64,000 nt of DNA from Firmicutes bacterium UBA7510. GTDB taxonomy: Bacteria > Bacillota > Clostridia > Tissierellales > Sedimentibacteraceae. Made by a program: the position numbers and the translations under genes. How positions within the stretch are numbered: position 1 is the first letter of the stretch; every line of letters begins with the position of its first letter. Shown one piece after another: positions 8,353 to 18,355 of the stretch. The notes beneath the pieces were generated by a model. It saw only the letters and a program-made list of their open reading frames with translations, was not told where the DNA came from and did no database searches. The stretch spans positions 8,941 to 72,940 of the forward strand of contig DLNM01000020.1 in NCBI GenBank assembly GCA_002479485.1. The letters run 5' to 3'.

Positions 8353-10128
8353 TTAAGAAATAATTCCTACTTTTTTCAGTAAATACTCTGCATTTGTCGT
8401 TTTTGATTTTCCATGTTTTAACTTATAATCAAAATATATTTCATCATTAATATAATTCTCACTGAAGCTGTAATTAGCAATGCCTTGATAGTTATCTTCT
8501 AATCTGCATACTTCTAAATCATGAGTTGTTATCATGCCAGCAACCCCTAACTTTGATAATTCCTTTAATACTCCTTCGGCACCTTTTAGACGATCTATAG
8601 AATTAGTACCTCTAAATATTTCATCTATTAAAAATAGTGTGTTTTTATTACTATTAGCCTTATCTATAATCATTTTTATACGTTTTAGTTCTGCGTAGAA
8701 AGTTGAAATTCCTTCATTTAAATCATCAAATACGCGCATAGAAGTAATTACATTCATTTTAGAAAATGACATATTGCTAGCACATACATAGCTTCCAGCT
8801 TGAGCTAAAACCATATTAATACCTACAGTTCTCATAAATGTAGTTTTGCCCGACATATTAGAGCCAGAAATAATATAAATATTATTATCTAATACAAAAT
8901 CATTACAAACGCGTTTATCATTATTAATTAAAGGATGACCTAAATCTATTGCTCGAATACAACTTTTTCTTTCATTGAGCTTTGGAATATAAACATTGTT
9001 GCATACACGTGGAAGATTAGAAAAGCTTATTAAGCTTTCCAATTCACCTAGCGCTGTAAACCATTTGTCTACCGATTCTGAATGTTTTTGTTTCCAATTA
9101 TCTAAATTGATTGCATTTTTATAGTCCCATAAAAACAATAAATTAAGGATAATATATGCAATTCCGTTTTTACATTGACTCACATTGTTTGCAATTGCAT
9201 ATAATTCATTTAATGCTACTTGTGAACTTTTTATTATATCTTTAATCTTCTCTAGTTTTATAGACTCAAAATCTGTATCAATGATTTCTTTTATTATTTT
9301 GTTATAACGAAATAACTTTTTAGGTAGTTTACGCATCACGCCAACATAATTTCTAGCCCTATTAAAACCGATTATGCACAAAATAATATGAAGTATCAAT
9401 AATCCACATGCAATATTAAAAGCGATTAAACATTTGAAAAGAATTGAATACACTAGCAATGAACAAGTTGGAATCCATAGTAACTTTAAAAATATTTTAA
9501 CAAAATTATTTTCTATAAAATGCTTTTTATCTTGCAGCTCTTCTACTAAAGCAGGAAAAGAATCGTCAATTCCTACCACAGAAAAAAGATATTCCATGTA
9601 ACTAGCCCAGCTATATTTATCTGTAAGTTCAGTAATTGAATCTTGTCGTTCTTTTATCTCATTTTGGCTGAACTGTGGATTTAATAAATCCTTAGCAAAT
9701 AGTTTTCTTCCATAGTAAGTATGGGAACTATTTAACATTTGAAAAACTGATTTTTTTCCAACAATATCTAAATCAATTGAATAAGGATGATTATTATCAA
9801 TAAATTCTTCACCTATATCTTCAAAACTACACCACTCACCTGTAATTCTTTTAATATTTTTTTCATTGATAGCTATAAGTCCTTCTTCAAGATTAATTTT
9901 TGCAAATGTTTTTCTATGAAATATATGTGCTATAATATAAATAACTACCTCTATACCAATAAGTGTAAGTAATTCTATTGGATATTTATTCTTATATGCA
10001 CTATAAGAACCATAACAAATAATAACAAGTAAAATAAGCTTAAATATACCCATAAAATTAGCGGCTCGATTATATTTATCTAAAATAACTTTTCTTCTTT
10101 TTATATCATCTTCAAATACTGTTAGCAT
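8353..10128 (-). CDS. Membrane-associated MutS-like ATPase (paralogue 1)
   Basis: 591 aa. The C-terminal 200 residues are a MutS-family ABC ATPase: P-loop SGSNMSGKTTF, Walker B FLIDEIFRGTNS and TTHD switch histidine. The N-terminal mismatch-recognition and connector domains of MutS are absent. Instead there are two hydrophobic segments near residues 26-69 and two more near 215-260. It is therefore unlikely to be the main mismatch repair MutS; this subfamily is uncharacterised. The ATG at 10128 is preceded by GAGG; an upstream GTG overlaps that site. A paralogue lies at 38867-40459. Confidence 0.8.
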   Translation of the reverse strand: MLTVFEDDIKRRKVILDKYNRAANFMGIFKLILLVIICYGSYSAYKNKYPIELLTLIGIEVVIYIIAHIFHRKTFAKINLEEGLIAINEKNIKRITGEWCSFEDIGEEFIDNNHPYSIDLDIVGKKSVFQMLNSSHTYYGRKLFAKDLLNPQFSQNEIKERQDSITELTDKYSWASYMEYLFSVVGIDDSFPALVEELQDKKHFIENNFVKIFLKLLWIPTCSLLVYSILFKCLIAFNIACGLLILHIILCIIGFNRARNYVGVMRKLPKKLFRYNKIIKEIIDTDFESIKLEKIKDIIKSSQVALNELYAIANNVSQCKNGIAYIILNLLFLWDYKNAINLDNWKQKHSESVDKWFTALGELESLISFSNLPRVCNNVYIPKLNERKSCIRAIDLGHPLINNDKRVCNDFVLDNNIYIISGSNMSGKTTFMRTVGINMVLAQAGSYVCASNMSFSKMNVITSMRVFDDLNEGISTFYAELKRIKMIIDKANSNKNTLFLIDEIFRGTNSIDRLKGAEGVLKELSKLGVAGMITTHDLEVCRLEDNYQGIANYSFSENYINDEIYFDYKLKHGKSKTTNAEYLLKKVGIIS

Positions 10129-10296
10129 CTTATACCTCACAAAATAATATTTAAACTAATAAATTCCCTTTAATACTATGATCTAGCATTATTGTTTTCA
10201 ACTTAATACTTTTCTATTACTTAACTATATGTAACATATTTTACCATGTTTTTTTATAACAGTAAATACAATCTAATATAAGTTATTTATACTCCA

Positions 10297-10340
10297 AATA
10301 AAAATAGCATATAACTTTAAAGTTATATACCATTTTTTTA
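10297..10340 (-). terminator. Bidirectional-type terminator after the polC pair
   Basis: ATATAACTTTAAAGTTATAT is a perfect 20-bp palindrome (10309-10328), with a T-rich tract following on the minus strand and a T8 tract on the plus side. A second small hairpin (AAGACTT-gaa-AAGTCTT) lies at about 10346-10363. The rest of 10129-10393 shows no gene. Confidence 0.6.
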
Positions 10341-10393
10341 TTGGTTTAAAGACTTGAAAAGTCTTATAATCTCTTATTGGAATTTATATATCA

Positions 10394-10786
10394 TTATCCT
10401 AATTCCTTTTTTAAGTCTGAAACATAGGTCGCTTGCTGTTTTTTTAAATAAATGCCTACAAACGGCTTCATTAATAATTTTTTCGTAGTTACATTTTCTG
10501 TAAAGTCGATAGTAGTTGTGCCATTTTGATACGAAAAAATGCCTATCCAATGTCCTGTCATGTTACTGTTTTCCATATCAAATTCCCAGCGTTTATATTC
10601 CTCACAAGAAGTTATGTTAAATGTTGTTGCATAACCATCCTTTGTATATTCTACAAATTGGTTTTCATTTAAAATAGCTATTTTGCTCAAATCACTTCGC
10701 CAAGAGTAGTTTTCAAGAGAGGTTACAATATCCCAGACTTTTTTTATATCGTGAGGAAAAGTAACCTTGATATTCGATACAGTCAT
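10394..10786 (-). CDS. SRPBCC (START/Bet v 1-like) family protein
   Basis: 130 aa. The opening IKVTFPHDIKKVWDIVTSLENYSWRSDLS is typical of the polyketide cyclase/START-like ligand-binding fold, followed by WEFDMENSNMTGHW and a C-terminal helix. Such proteins bind hydrophobic ligands in a cavity. The ATG at 10786 has GGAGGT upstream, overriding a longer frame that would overlap polC. It lies 34 bp downstream of polC. Confidence 0.75.
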   Translation of the reverse strand: MTVSNIKVTFPHDIKKVWDIVTSLENYSWRSDLSKIAILNENQFVEYTKDGYATTFNITSCEEYKRWEFDMENSNMTGHWIGIFSYQNGTTTIDFTENVTTKKLLMKPFVGIYLKKQQATYVSDLKKELG

Positions 10787-10820
10787 GTATACACCTCCAT
10801 TGAAATTCTTTTTGTCATTT

Positions 10821-13800
10821 TTATAAGTTGAAAAGTGTAATTTGATTAGTTTTATCCATATTTTTAAGACAACCATGCTTTTCCAGTACTTCTATAACTG
10901 TTTTTGTTACCTTTGCACGTTTTGTTATATCTTCCATAGAGATAAACTCGCCCTTTTCTCGTTCCTCTTTAATGCTTATTGCAGCATTTTCTCCTAGTCC
11001 TTGCAATCCAACAAGCGGGGGAAGTATACCGCCATCAGCTATCTGGAACCTTCTGTCATCTGAATTATAAAGGTCGACCTTTTCGCATTTGTAGCCACGT
11101 TTATACATTTCACGCGCAACTTCAAGGACAGTATAAGCATCCTTTTCCTTTGTTGTCTTATCATTACCCTTATCGTCTATTTCTTTCATGGCTCTTTCTA
11201 TGCTTTCTAATCCATTGGCTATAATCTCTGCATCAAAATCCTGAGCCTTCATAGTGAAATATGATGCGTAAAAAGCTTCTGGGTAATGAACTTTAAAGTA
11301 GGCTATTTTAACTGACATCATAACATATGCAACAGCATGAGCCTTAGGAAACATGTATTTTATCTTGTTACAAGAGTCTATGTACCACTGTGGGACATCC
11401 TGAGCCTTCATAGCCTCTTCATCCTCAAGTCTTAAGCCTTTACCTTTTCTAACCCGTTCCATTATATCAAAGGATTTTTTCTTATCTACACCCTTTAATA
11501 TTAAATAAGTCATAATGTCATCACGGGTAGCAATAACCTCATTTATTTTACATACATTGTTTAAAATTAGTTCTTGCGCATTTCCAACCCAAACGTCTGT
11601 ACCATGAGAAAGCCCACTAATACGAAGTAAATCTGAAAATGTTTTTGGTTGAGTCTCTAATACCATTTTTCTAACAAATGCAGTACCAAATTCAGGTATA
11701 GCAAGAGTTCCTGTTTCGCAGTTAATGTCTTCTTTAGTTACACCTAGAGCATTTGGACTTGTGAATATTGACATTGTTTTAGGATCATCCAGCGGAACAT
11801 CTTTATCATTTATACCGGTAAAATCTTCTAACATTCTTATAATTGAAGGAGTATCATGACCTAAAAGGTCAAGTTTTAGTATACGTCCAGATATAGAATG
11901 ATAGTCAAAGTGGGTTGTAATAGAATCTGCCTTCATATTATTTGCAGGATACTGTACTGGAGTAAAATCGTGTATATCCTTATTACGAGGAACAACCATT
12001 ACACCTCCTGGGTGCTGACCTGAGGTTCTTTTAACACCTAAACACCCTTGGATAATTCTTGTGATTTCGGCATTTCTCTTAGTTATTCCTTTATCTTCAT
12101 AATAATTCTTAACAAATCCATATGCAGTCTTATCTGCTATTGTACCTATAGTTCCTGCTCTAAATACCTTTCCTGTACCAAATAGTTCCTCAGTGTATTT
12201 CATGGCAACGCCCTGCTCTTCACCAGCAAAGTTAAGGTCTATATCAGGCTCCTTATCTCCGTGGAAACCCAAGAAAACCTCAAAAGGTATCTCATGACCA
12301 TCTTTTCGTAGTTTCTTACCACAATTAGGGCAGTCTTTATCAGGTAAATCTACACCTGAACCATATTCGCCATTTGTAAAAAACTCTGAATATTTGCAGC
12401 TATCACATATATAATGAGGAGCAAGAGGGTTAACCTCTGAGATACCACTCATTGTAGCAGCAAAGGATGAACCTACAGAGCCTCTTGAACCAACTATATA
12501 GCCATCATCATTAGATTTTTTTACTAGTTTTTGAGCTATAATATACATTATTGCGTAGCCGTTACTTATAATAGAATTAAGTTCTCTTTCAAGTCTGCTA
12601 TGTACTATTTCTGGAAGAGGATCGCCATAAATTCTATGCGCTCTTTCATAACAAATTGTTCTAAATTCTTCATCCGCACCATCTATTATCGGAGGAAAAG
12701 TTCCATTTGGTATAGGTAATATTCTCTCAATGCTATCAGCAATAATATTAGTGTTTTTAACAACAACCTCGTAGGCTAATTCTTTTCCAAGATATGAGAA
12801 ATCCTCTAGCATTTCTTCAGTTGTCTTTAGATATAAAGGCGCTTGATCTTCAGCATCTTCAAAGCCTTGACCAACCATAAGAATCTTTCTATACAGCTCA
12901 TCCTCTTCTTTTAGAAAATGAACATCACCTGTTGCTATTACAATTTTATTTAGCTTTTTACCAAGCTCTATTATCTTTCTATTTATATCCTTGAGTTCTT
13001 CCATAGAATTTACTGTACCATTTCTATATAAAAACTCGTTGTTACCGAGTGGCTGAATTTCAAGGAAATCATAAAATTCCGCTATTTTTTCAATCTTTTC
13101 ATCGCTTTCACCATTTAATATTGCTTTATATAGCTCTCCTGCCTCGCATGCTGTTCCAATGATTAAGCCTTCTCTAACCTTATTTAAATCAGATTTAAGT
13201 ATACGAGGTTTTTTATAAAACAGTTCAATATGTGCCTTTGAAATTAATTTATATAATTCCTTTAATCCATCTAAATTCTTAACCAAAATATTTACATGAA
13301 ATGTAGGTTTTTTAGTCATATCTATATTTCTAGTAAGCTTTTCATTTAAGACATCAAAATGTATTAAACCTTGTTCCTCTAGTAGCTTATATAGCTCTAA
13401 TAAAAGCATCGATGTAGCCTTAGCATCATCAACAGCTCTGTGATGGTTTTCTAAAACAATGTTAAACTTTTTAGTCAATGTATTTAACTTGTAATTTTTA
13501 ACACCTTTCACTAAAGATTTAGATAATTCCAAAGTATCTATTACAGGCATATCATACTTTTCATTAAAATTCACAAGATTCTTTTCCTTTATAAATTTAA
13601 TATCAAAGCTTGCATTATGAGCTACAAGTATTGAATCATTTCCTACAAACTCCTTAAAGCCAGTTAAGGCTTCTTTGATACTTGGTGCACCAACAAGCAT
13701 TTCATCTGTTATACTAGTAAGTTCAATTATTTTTTCAGGCAGCTTCATATCTGTACTGACAAAAGTGTTGAAAGTATCGATAATTTTTCTATCCTTAATC

Positions 13801-15074
13801 TTTACAGCTCCAATTTCAATAATGTCATCTTTACGTGCATTAAAGCCTGTTGTTTCAATATCAAAAACTACAACCTGTGAATCAAGACATTTATCATCAC
13901 ATTTGTAGGAAATGGAAGTGCCATCATCAATTAAATAACCTTCCATTCCATATATAACCTTAAAATCATCACTTCCTGCTTCCATAGCATTTGGGAATCC
14001 TTGAACAACGCCATGATCAGTTATAGCCATAGCCTTATGTCCCCATTTCTTAGCAAGCTTAGCATATTCAGTAAATTGATTTATACCATCCATTGAACTC
14101 ATATTTGTATGTAAATGAAGCTCTACTCTTTTTTCCTCAGCATTATCCATTTTTTCAGAAACAGTGAATTCTGTTTCTTTTATTGCCCTACACATTACAA
14201 CTAACTCACGCATAAATGAATCATACTCTGCATTTCCTATAACCTGAACGGCCTTGAAACCTTCAAGGTCAGCGGGGTCAACATTTTTTGGGCAAAAATA
14301 TTTCACATTTATTGTGTCTGTAAAATCAGTTACTGAATAAATAAATAGTACGTTTCCATTTTTTAATTCTCTTTTATCACATGCAATTACAGCACCTTTT
14401 AAATGAACTTCACCAGAATTGTCATTTATTTCAGAAATTTTACTTAATTCTAAAACATCAAATTTCTTTTCATCTTTGATATTTTGTTTAAATCTAATTT
14501 GTGGCTTTGGTTGAGTAAACACCTGAGCTTTATTAGCTTGTTCTTCTGATTTTTTAATCCCATTATCAGCTAATGATTTTTTTATTTCGTTTTCAATTAT
14601 GTCAGAGGTTTTATCTTCTAGATCTTCCTTTTCAAGCTTAATTTCAACATTAGTATCAAAATTATATAATTTTATGAAATATTCCTTTATTCTTTTATCT
14701 ATATTGTAATCTTTAATTTGTTCATAGGCTAAATCATTTGAAACCTTAATAACTATAAAGTTATCATCAATTGAAACTTGACAGCTCTTGCAACACATTA
14801 AAGATATTTTTCTTATTAGGTATTCTACATTTGAAATTAAAATTTCGTTAAATTCATTGTTTTTATCTTTAATATTATAGCTAATGAAAAATTCTACGTT
14901 AATCATATTAGAATAATGACCTTTTATTTTAGTTACTGCCTTATCAATTTCATCAAAGCATATAATATTATCAGCCGACATATTAAATCGAATTAACTTG
15001 TCCTCTTTTAAAACTTCAATTTTAATCAACTCTGCTTTAGAAAGTCCTTTATATTTGCTAAAATCAATAAACAT
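10821..15074 (-). CDS. polC: DNA polymerase III subunit alpha, Gram-positive PolC type
   Basis: PolC is the replicative polymerase with its own 3'-5' proofreading exonuclease. The 1417-aa protein has an OB domain (about 220-300), a PHP domain (HLHTNMSSMDG at about 320), an inserted DnaQ-like exonuclease starting with VFDIETTGF (about 404-411), a four-cysteine zinc site (CDSC ... CPNCGK), the catalytic palm with GSRGSVGSS and EPDIDLNF, and a C-terminal helix-hairpin-helix region. The ATG at 15074 has GGAG six bases upstream; a longer start would include that site. Confidence 0.97.
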   Translation of the reverse strand: MFIDFSKYKGLSKAELIKIEVLKEDKLIRFNMSADNIICFDEIDKAVTKIKGHYSNMINVEFFISYNIKDKNNEFNEILISNVEYLIRKISLMCCKSCQVSIDDNFIVIKVSNDLAYEQIKDYNIDKRIKEYFIKLYNFDTNVEIKLEKEDLEDKTSDIIENEIKKSLADNGIKKSEEQANKAQVFTQPKPQIRFKQNIKDEKKFDVLELSKISEINDNSGEVHLKGAVIACDKRELKNGNVLFIYSVTDFTDTINVKYFCPKNVDPADLEGFKAVQVIGNAEYDSFMRELVVMCRAIKETEFTVSEKMDNAEEKRVELHLHTNMSSMDGINQFTEYAKLAKKWGHKAMAITDHGVVQGFPNAMEAGSDDFKVIYGMEGYLIDDGTSISYKCDDKCLDSQVVVFDIETTGFNARKDDIIEIGAVKIKDRKIIDTFNTFVSTDMKLPEKIIELTSITDEMLVGAPSIKEALTGFKEFVGNDSILVAHNASFDIKFIKEKNLVNFNEKYDMPVIDTLELSKSLVKGVKNYKLNTLTKKFNIVLENHHRAVDDAKATSMLLLELYKLLEEQGLIHFDVLNEKLTRNIDMTKKPTFHVNILVKNLDGLKELYKLISKAHIELFYKKPRILKSDLNKVREGLIIGTACEAGELYKAILNGESDEKIEKIAEFYDFLEIQPLGNNEFLYRNGTVNSMEELKDINRKIIELGKKLNKIVIATGDVHFLKEEDELYRKILMVGQGFEDAEDQAPLYLKTTEEMLEDFSYLGKELAYEVVVKNTNIIADSIERILPIPNGTFPPIIDGADEEFRTICYERAHRIYGDPLPEIVHSRLERELNSIISNGYAIMYIIAQKLVKKSNDDGYIVGSRGSVGSSFAATMSGISEVNPLAPHYICDSCKYSEFFTNGEYGSGVDLPDKDCPNCGKKLRKDGHEIPFEVFLGFHGDKEPDIDLNFAGEEQGVAMKYTEELFGTGKVFRAGTIGTIADKTAYGFVKNYYEDKGITKRNAEITRIIQGCLGVKRTSGQHPGGVMVVPRNKDIHDFTPVQYPANNMKADSITTHFDYHSISGRILKLDLLGHDTPSIIRMLEDFTGINDKDVPLDDPKTMSIFTSPNALGVTKEDINCETGTLAIPEFGTAFVRKMVLETQPKTFSDLLRISGLSHGTDVWVGNAQELILNNVCKINEVIATRDDIMTYLILKGVDKKKSFDIMERVRKGKGLRLEDEEAMKAQDVPQWYIDSCNKIKYMFPKAHAVAYVMMSVKIAYFKVHYPEAFYASYFTMKAQDFDAEIIANGLESIERAMKEIDDKGNDKTTKEKDAYTVLEVAREMYKRGYKCEKVDLYNSDDRRFQIADGGILPPLVGLQGLGENAAISIKEEREKGEFISMEDITKRAKVTKTVIEVLEKHGCLKNMDKTNQITLFNL

Positions 15075-15121
15075 TCTTATCTCCATTAAGTGAAACCATA
15101 TTATATGTTCTATTATATAAT

Positions 15122-15149
15122 AAAACTGATGACTTTGTCATCAGTTTTA
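15122..15149 (-). terminator. Hairpin between ispG and polC
   Basis: AAACTGATGAC-ttt-GTCATCAGTTT is an 11-bp stem with TTTTATT following on the minus strand, located after ispG and before polC. A TATAAT-like -10 lies just beyond it, so polC may have its own promoter here. A further hairpin (AAGTTGAA/TTCAACTT) overlaps the ispG stop. Confidence 0.6.
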
Positions 15150-15210
15150 AGCTGTATAATACAGTTTTTATTTTAATTAATTTTTTAGATAAGTTGAAAT
15201 ATAGCTTAAC

Positions 15211-16260
15211 TTAATTCAACTTATTTATTTCTTCTAAAAGAACCTTTATTATTTCACTTTCTTTTACTTTAGTGATTATTTCACCTTTTTTGAATAGCAA
15301 GGCTTCACCATTTCCTGAGGCTATTCCTATATCTGCTTCTCTTGCTTCTCCTGGTCCATTAACTGCGCATCCCATTATAGCAACCTTTATGTCTTTTTTT
15401 ATTGGTGAAATAGCTTTTTTCACGTCTTTTACGATATTTATTAAATCTACCTTAGTTCTACCGCAGGTTGGACAGGAGACAACTTCTATACCATAAGGTC
15501 TAAGACCTAAGTATTGTAGTATTTTTCTACCCATAATAACTTCTCTAATTGGATCTTCAGTTAAAGAAACACGAATAGTATCACCAATACCCATAAGCAG
15601 TAAAGACCCAAGACCCATAGAAGATTTAATAATACCGTCCTCTTCAGAGCCAGATTCTGTTATACCTAGATGTATTGGATAGTCTGTTCTTTTGCTTAAT
15701 TCAATATTGGCATCATATGTTAATCTAACATCAGATGCTTTAATTGATATAACTATATTTTCATAATTATATTTTTCAACAATTCTAACTTGCTCTAATG
15801 CACTTTCAACTAAGGATAGCTTGTTAACACCATTATATTTTTCTAAGTATTCTTTCTTTACAGAGCCTGAATTTACTCCTACCCTTATTGGTATATTATT
15901 ATATTTACACTCATTTATAACCCTAGCTACATTATCCTCAGAGCCTATGTAGCAAGGATTAATTCTAATAGCGTCAGCTCCGTTTTTAACTGCATGAAGT
16001 GCCATCTTATAATCAAATTGTATATCTGCAACTATTGGCATTTTTGTATGGTTTTTAACTATGTTTATAGCTTTAGCATCATCCTCTGAATCAATTGAGG
16101 CTCTTATAATATCACAGCCATTTAATTCCAAAAGCTCTAATTGCTTTATAGAATTATCTATATCACTTAGCTTAGTATTTAACATTGATTGTACTGTAAT
16201 TTTATTATTGCCACCTACATACAAATCGCCACACTTAATTTGCTTATTAATCTTTGTCAT
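15211..16260 (-). CDS. ispG: 4-hydroxy-3-methylbut-2-enyl diphosphate synthase (IspG)
   Basis: IspG converts MEcPP to HMBPP in the MEP isoprenoid pathway using a [4Fe-4S] cluster. The 349-aa protein shows the TIM-barrel start IKCGDLYVGGNNKITVQSMLNT, the ADIQFDY and IRINPCYIG strands, and the cluster cysteines in SCPTCGRTKVD and MGCAVNGPGEA near the C-terminus. Length is standard. It follows rseP, the usual order. Confidence 0.96.
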   Translation of the reverse strand: MTKINKQIKCGDLYVGGNNKITVQSMLNTKLSDIDNSIKQLELLELNGCDIIRASIDSEDDAKAINIVKNHTKMPIVADIQFDYKMALHAVKNGADAIRINPCYIGSEDNVARVINECKYNNIPIRVGVNSGSVKKEYLEKYNGVNKLSLVESALEQVRIVEKYNYENIVISIKASDVRLTYDANIELSKRTDYPIHLGITESGSEEDGIIKSSMGLGSLLLMGIGDTIRVSLTEDPIREVIMGRKILQYLGLRPYGIEVVSCPTCGRTKVDLINIVKDVKKAISPIKKDIKVAIMGCAVNGPGEAREADIGIASGNGEALLFKKGEIITKVKESEIIKVLLEEINKLN

Positions 16261-16321
16261 AGTAATCCCTCCTTTACTAATTTCAAAAGGTTAATATTTG
16301 AGATTAGTATTATCTATTGTA

Positions 16322-17557
16322 TTAAAACAATCTTACTATATCCTTATATGTTATAAATATCATTAAAGATATTAGAAGTACAAACCCTACAAAATGAACG
16401 AAACCTTCTTTTTCAATAGGTATTTTTTTGCCTCTAACTTTTTCTATAATTAAAAATACTAACTTACTACCATCTAGAGCCGGTATAGGCAATAAATTCA
16501 TAAACCCTAAGTTGACACTAATAAATGCTAATAGATTTAATAGCGGGTATATGCCAAGCTTTGCCTGCTCACCAATCATGCTTATAACCATAACCGGACC
16601 ACCAACAGCTTCACTACCTACTTTACCAGTAAACAACATACCAATAAATTCAAACATAAGTTTTATATAATATCCAGTTTTATATACAGATGACACAACA
16701 GCTGTTACAATAGACTTTTCAACTTTAGTATTAAAGCCTAAATCTAATTCTTTTTGAGGCGTAAGATTAAATGTTAATAATTGACCATTACGCTCTACTG
16801 TCATCTCTAATGTTTCACCTTTCAATTGATTTATAACCTCGCTTATTTGGCTATAACTTGCAATATCTATATTATTTATTTTTACTACTTTATCCCCTTC
16901 ACGTATACCCGCCTTATGTGCAGGTAATTTATCGTCACTAGGTTTTATAACTGAAGTAGTAGTATCATTAGTATCATATGGGTATATACCAATGACATAT
17001 CTGTAGTATTGATTTACGTTAAATGATAAAATCTCATTATCTCTTTTTACGGTTATTTTATATGGTTTCTCTTCAACAGTTATTTCAGAAACTACATCAT
17101 CTCTAATATAGACTTTATTATCATTTACTGAGATAACTTTATCATTGGCTCTTACCCCTGCTTTATATAGTTCAGAATTAGGATCTATTGTGCCAATAGT
17201 GCTTCCTGGAACACCATAAACAGCAGATATAATAATGTAAATAACAACTGCTAGTATAAAATTCATTATCGGACCAGCAGCAATTACCTTAAATCTTTGC
17301 CAAACTGTTTTACTGCTATAGCTTGTGTTAGAACTTACGTCCTCTTCTTCACCTTCCATTTTTACAAAGCCACCTATGGGCAATGCTCTAATAGAATATA
17401 TAGTGTCATTTTTTTCTTTTTTGTATATTATAGGCCCCATACCTATAGCAAACTCATCAACCTTTATGCCAACACTTTTAGCTGCTTTGTAATGTCCATA
17501 TTCGTGAACAAGTATAACGAGTGAAAATACAAAAATCGATGCGAATAAAGTTATCAA
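16322..17557 (-). CDS. rseP: RIP zinc metalloprotease RseP (site-2 protease)
   Basis: This intramembrane protease cleaves membrane-spanning anti-sigma factors and signal peptides. The HEYGH zinc motif lies in the first membrane helix (residues 18-22) and the third ligand motif PIPALDGSKL in the C-terminal membrane part. Two PDZ-like segments lie between (about 115-190 and 195-265). 411 aa. The start is TTG at 17557 with GGAGG upstream. The dxr gene often found between cdsA and rseP is absent. Confidence 0.94.
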   Translation of the reverse strand: MITLFASIFVFSLVILVHEYGHYKAAKSVGIKVDEFAIGMGPIIYKKEKNDTIYSIRALPIGGFVKMEGEEEDVSSNTSYSSKTVWQRFKVIAAGPIMNFILAVVIYIIISAVYGVPGSTIGTIDPNSELYKAGVRANDKVISVNDNKVYIRDDVVSEITVEEKPYKITVKRDNEILSFNVNQYYRYVIGIYPYDTNDTTTSVIKPSDDKLPAHKAGIREGDKVVKINNIDIASYSQISEVINQLKGETLEMTVERNGQLLTFNLTPQKELDLGFNTKVEKSIVTAVVSSVYKTGYYIKLMFEFIGMLFTGKVGSEAVGGPVMVISMIGEQAKLGIYPLLNLLAFISVNLGFMNLLPIPALDGSKLVFLIIEKVRGKKIPIEKEGFVHFVGFVLLISLMIFITYKDIVRLF

Positions 17558-17572
17558 AATATATCCTCCATA

Positions 17573-18343
17573 CTAAATAAAATAATTTACAAAATAGTAA
17601 ACAACTGGTGCAACAAACAATAGACTATCAAATCTATCTAATATTCCACCATGACCAGGTAAGAAATTACCAAAGTCTTTAATTCCATGCTCCCTCTTGA
17701 TTTTTGAAGCTAATAAATCTCCAACCATAGAAAATGCTGAAACAAATATACTAAATATTATAGTATATAAGAAATTATTTATTCCTAGAACTTTAAAATA
17801 TATAACAGTTAAAATGGTACAACCTACTATTCCGCCTATTGCACCCTCAACAGTTTTTTTGGGACTAACATGTGGGCATAATTTATGCTTTCCAAAAAAT
17901 ACACCTACAAAATAAGCAAAGGTATCTGTTCCAAATGCAATTATGTAAACTAACCATACAAATTTAGTATTATTTAACATAATCATATGATACATAAATA
18001 AAACAACATATAATCCTACAAATAGTGTCTGAGACAATCTTGCAAGTGTGATATTTTGATTTGTAACAAATAAGATAAAATTAAATGATACATATATTAG
18101 TAACACAAATCCTACAGAAGTTGTATCAAAAAAATATCTTGCAAAAAATAAAGCTATTGCTAAAATATAATTCACTATAGCTTCATATGAAAGTCTCTTA
18201 CTTGATTGTAATAATTTCGTAATCTCATATATTGCAATACAGGTTATAGCTAAATATACTAAATCAAATAACACTCCACCTAAATATGTTACTAAAGCTA
18301 TTATTAATCCCCAAAATACACCAGTAATAATTCTAACCTTCAT
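17573..18343 (-). CDS. cdsA: Phosphatidate cytidylyltransferase CdsA
   Basis: CdsA makes CDP-diacylglycerol from phosphatidate and CTP, the branch point of phospholipid synthesis. The 256-aa integral membrane protein has about seven hydrophobic helices and the family signature SMVGDLLASKIKREHGIKD ... PGHGGILDRFDS near its C-terminus. I place the start at the ATG at 18343, with AGGTGG upstream overlapping the uppS stop, rather than the GTG at 18355. It is coupled to uppS. Confidence 0.94.
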   Translation of the reverse strand: MKVRIITGVFWGLIIALVTYLGGVLFDLVYLAITCIAIYEITKLLQSSKRLSYEAIVNYILAIALFFARYFFDTTSVGFVLLIYVSFNFILFVTNQNITLARLSQTLFVGLYVVLFMYHMIMLNNTKFVWLVYIIAFGTDTFAYFVGVFFGKHKLCPHVSPKKTVEGAIGGIVGCTILTVIYFKVLGINNFLYTIIFSIFVSAFSMVGDLLASKIKREHGIKDFGNFLPGHGGILDRFDSLLFVAPVVYYFVNYFI

Positions 18344-18355
18344 CAAAAACACCAC

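Noticed and set aside
13675..13908. Plus-strand open frame opposite polC
   Set aside because: Antisense to the conserved exonuclease domain; no ribosome binding site.
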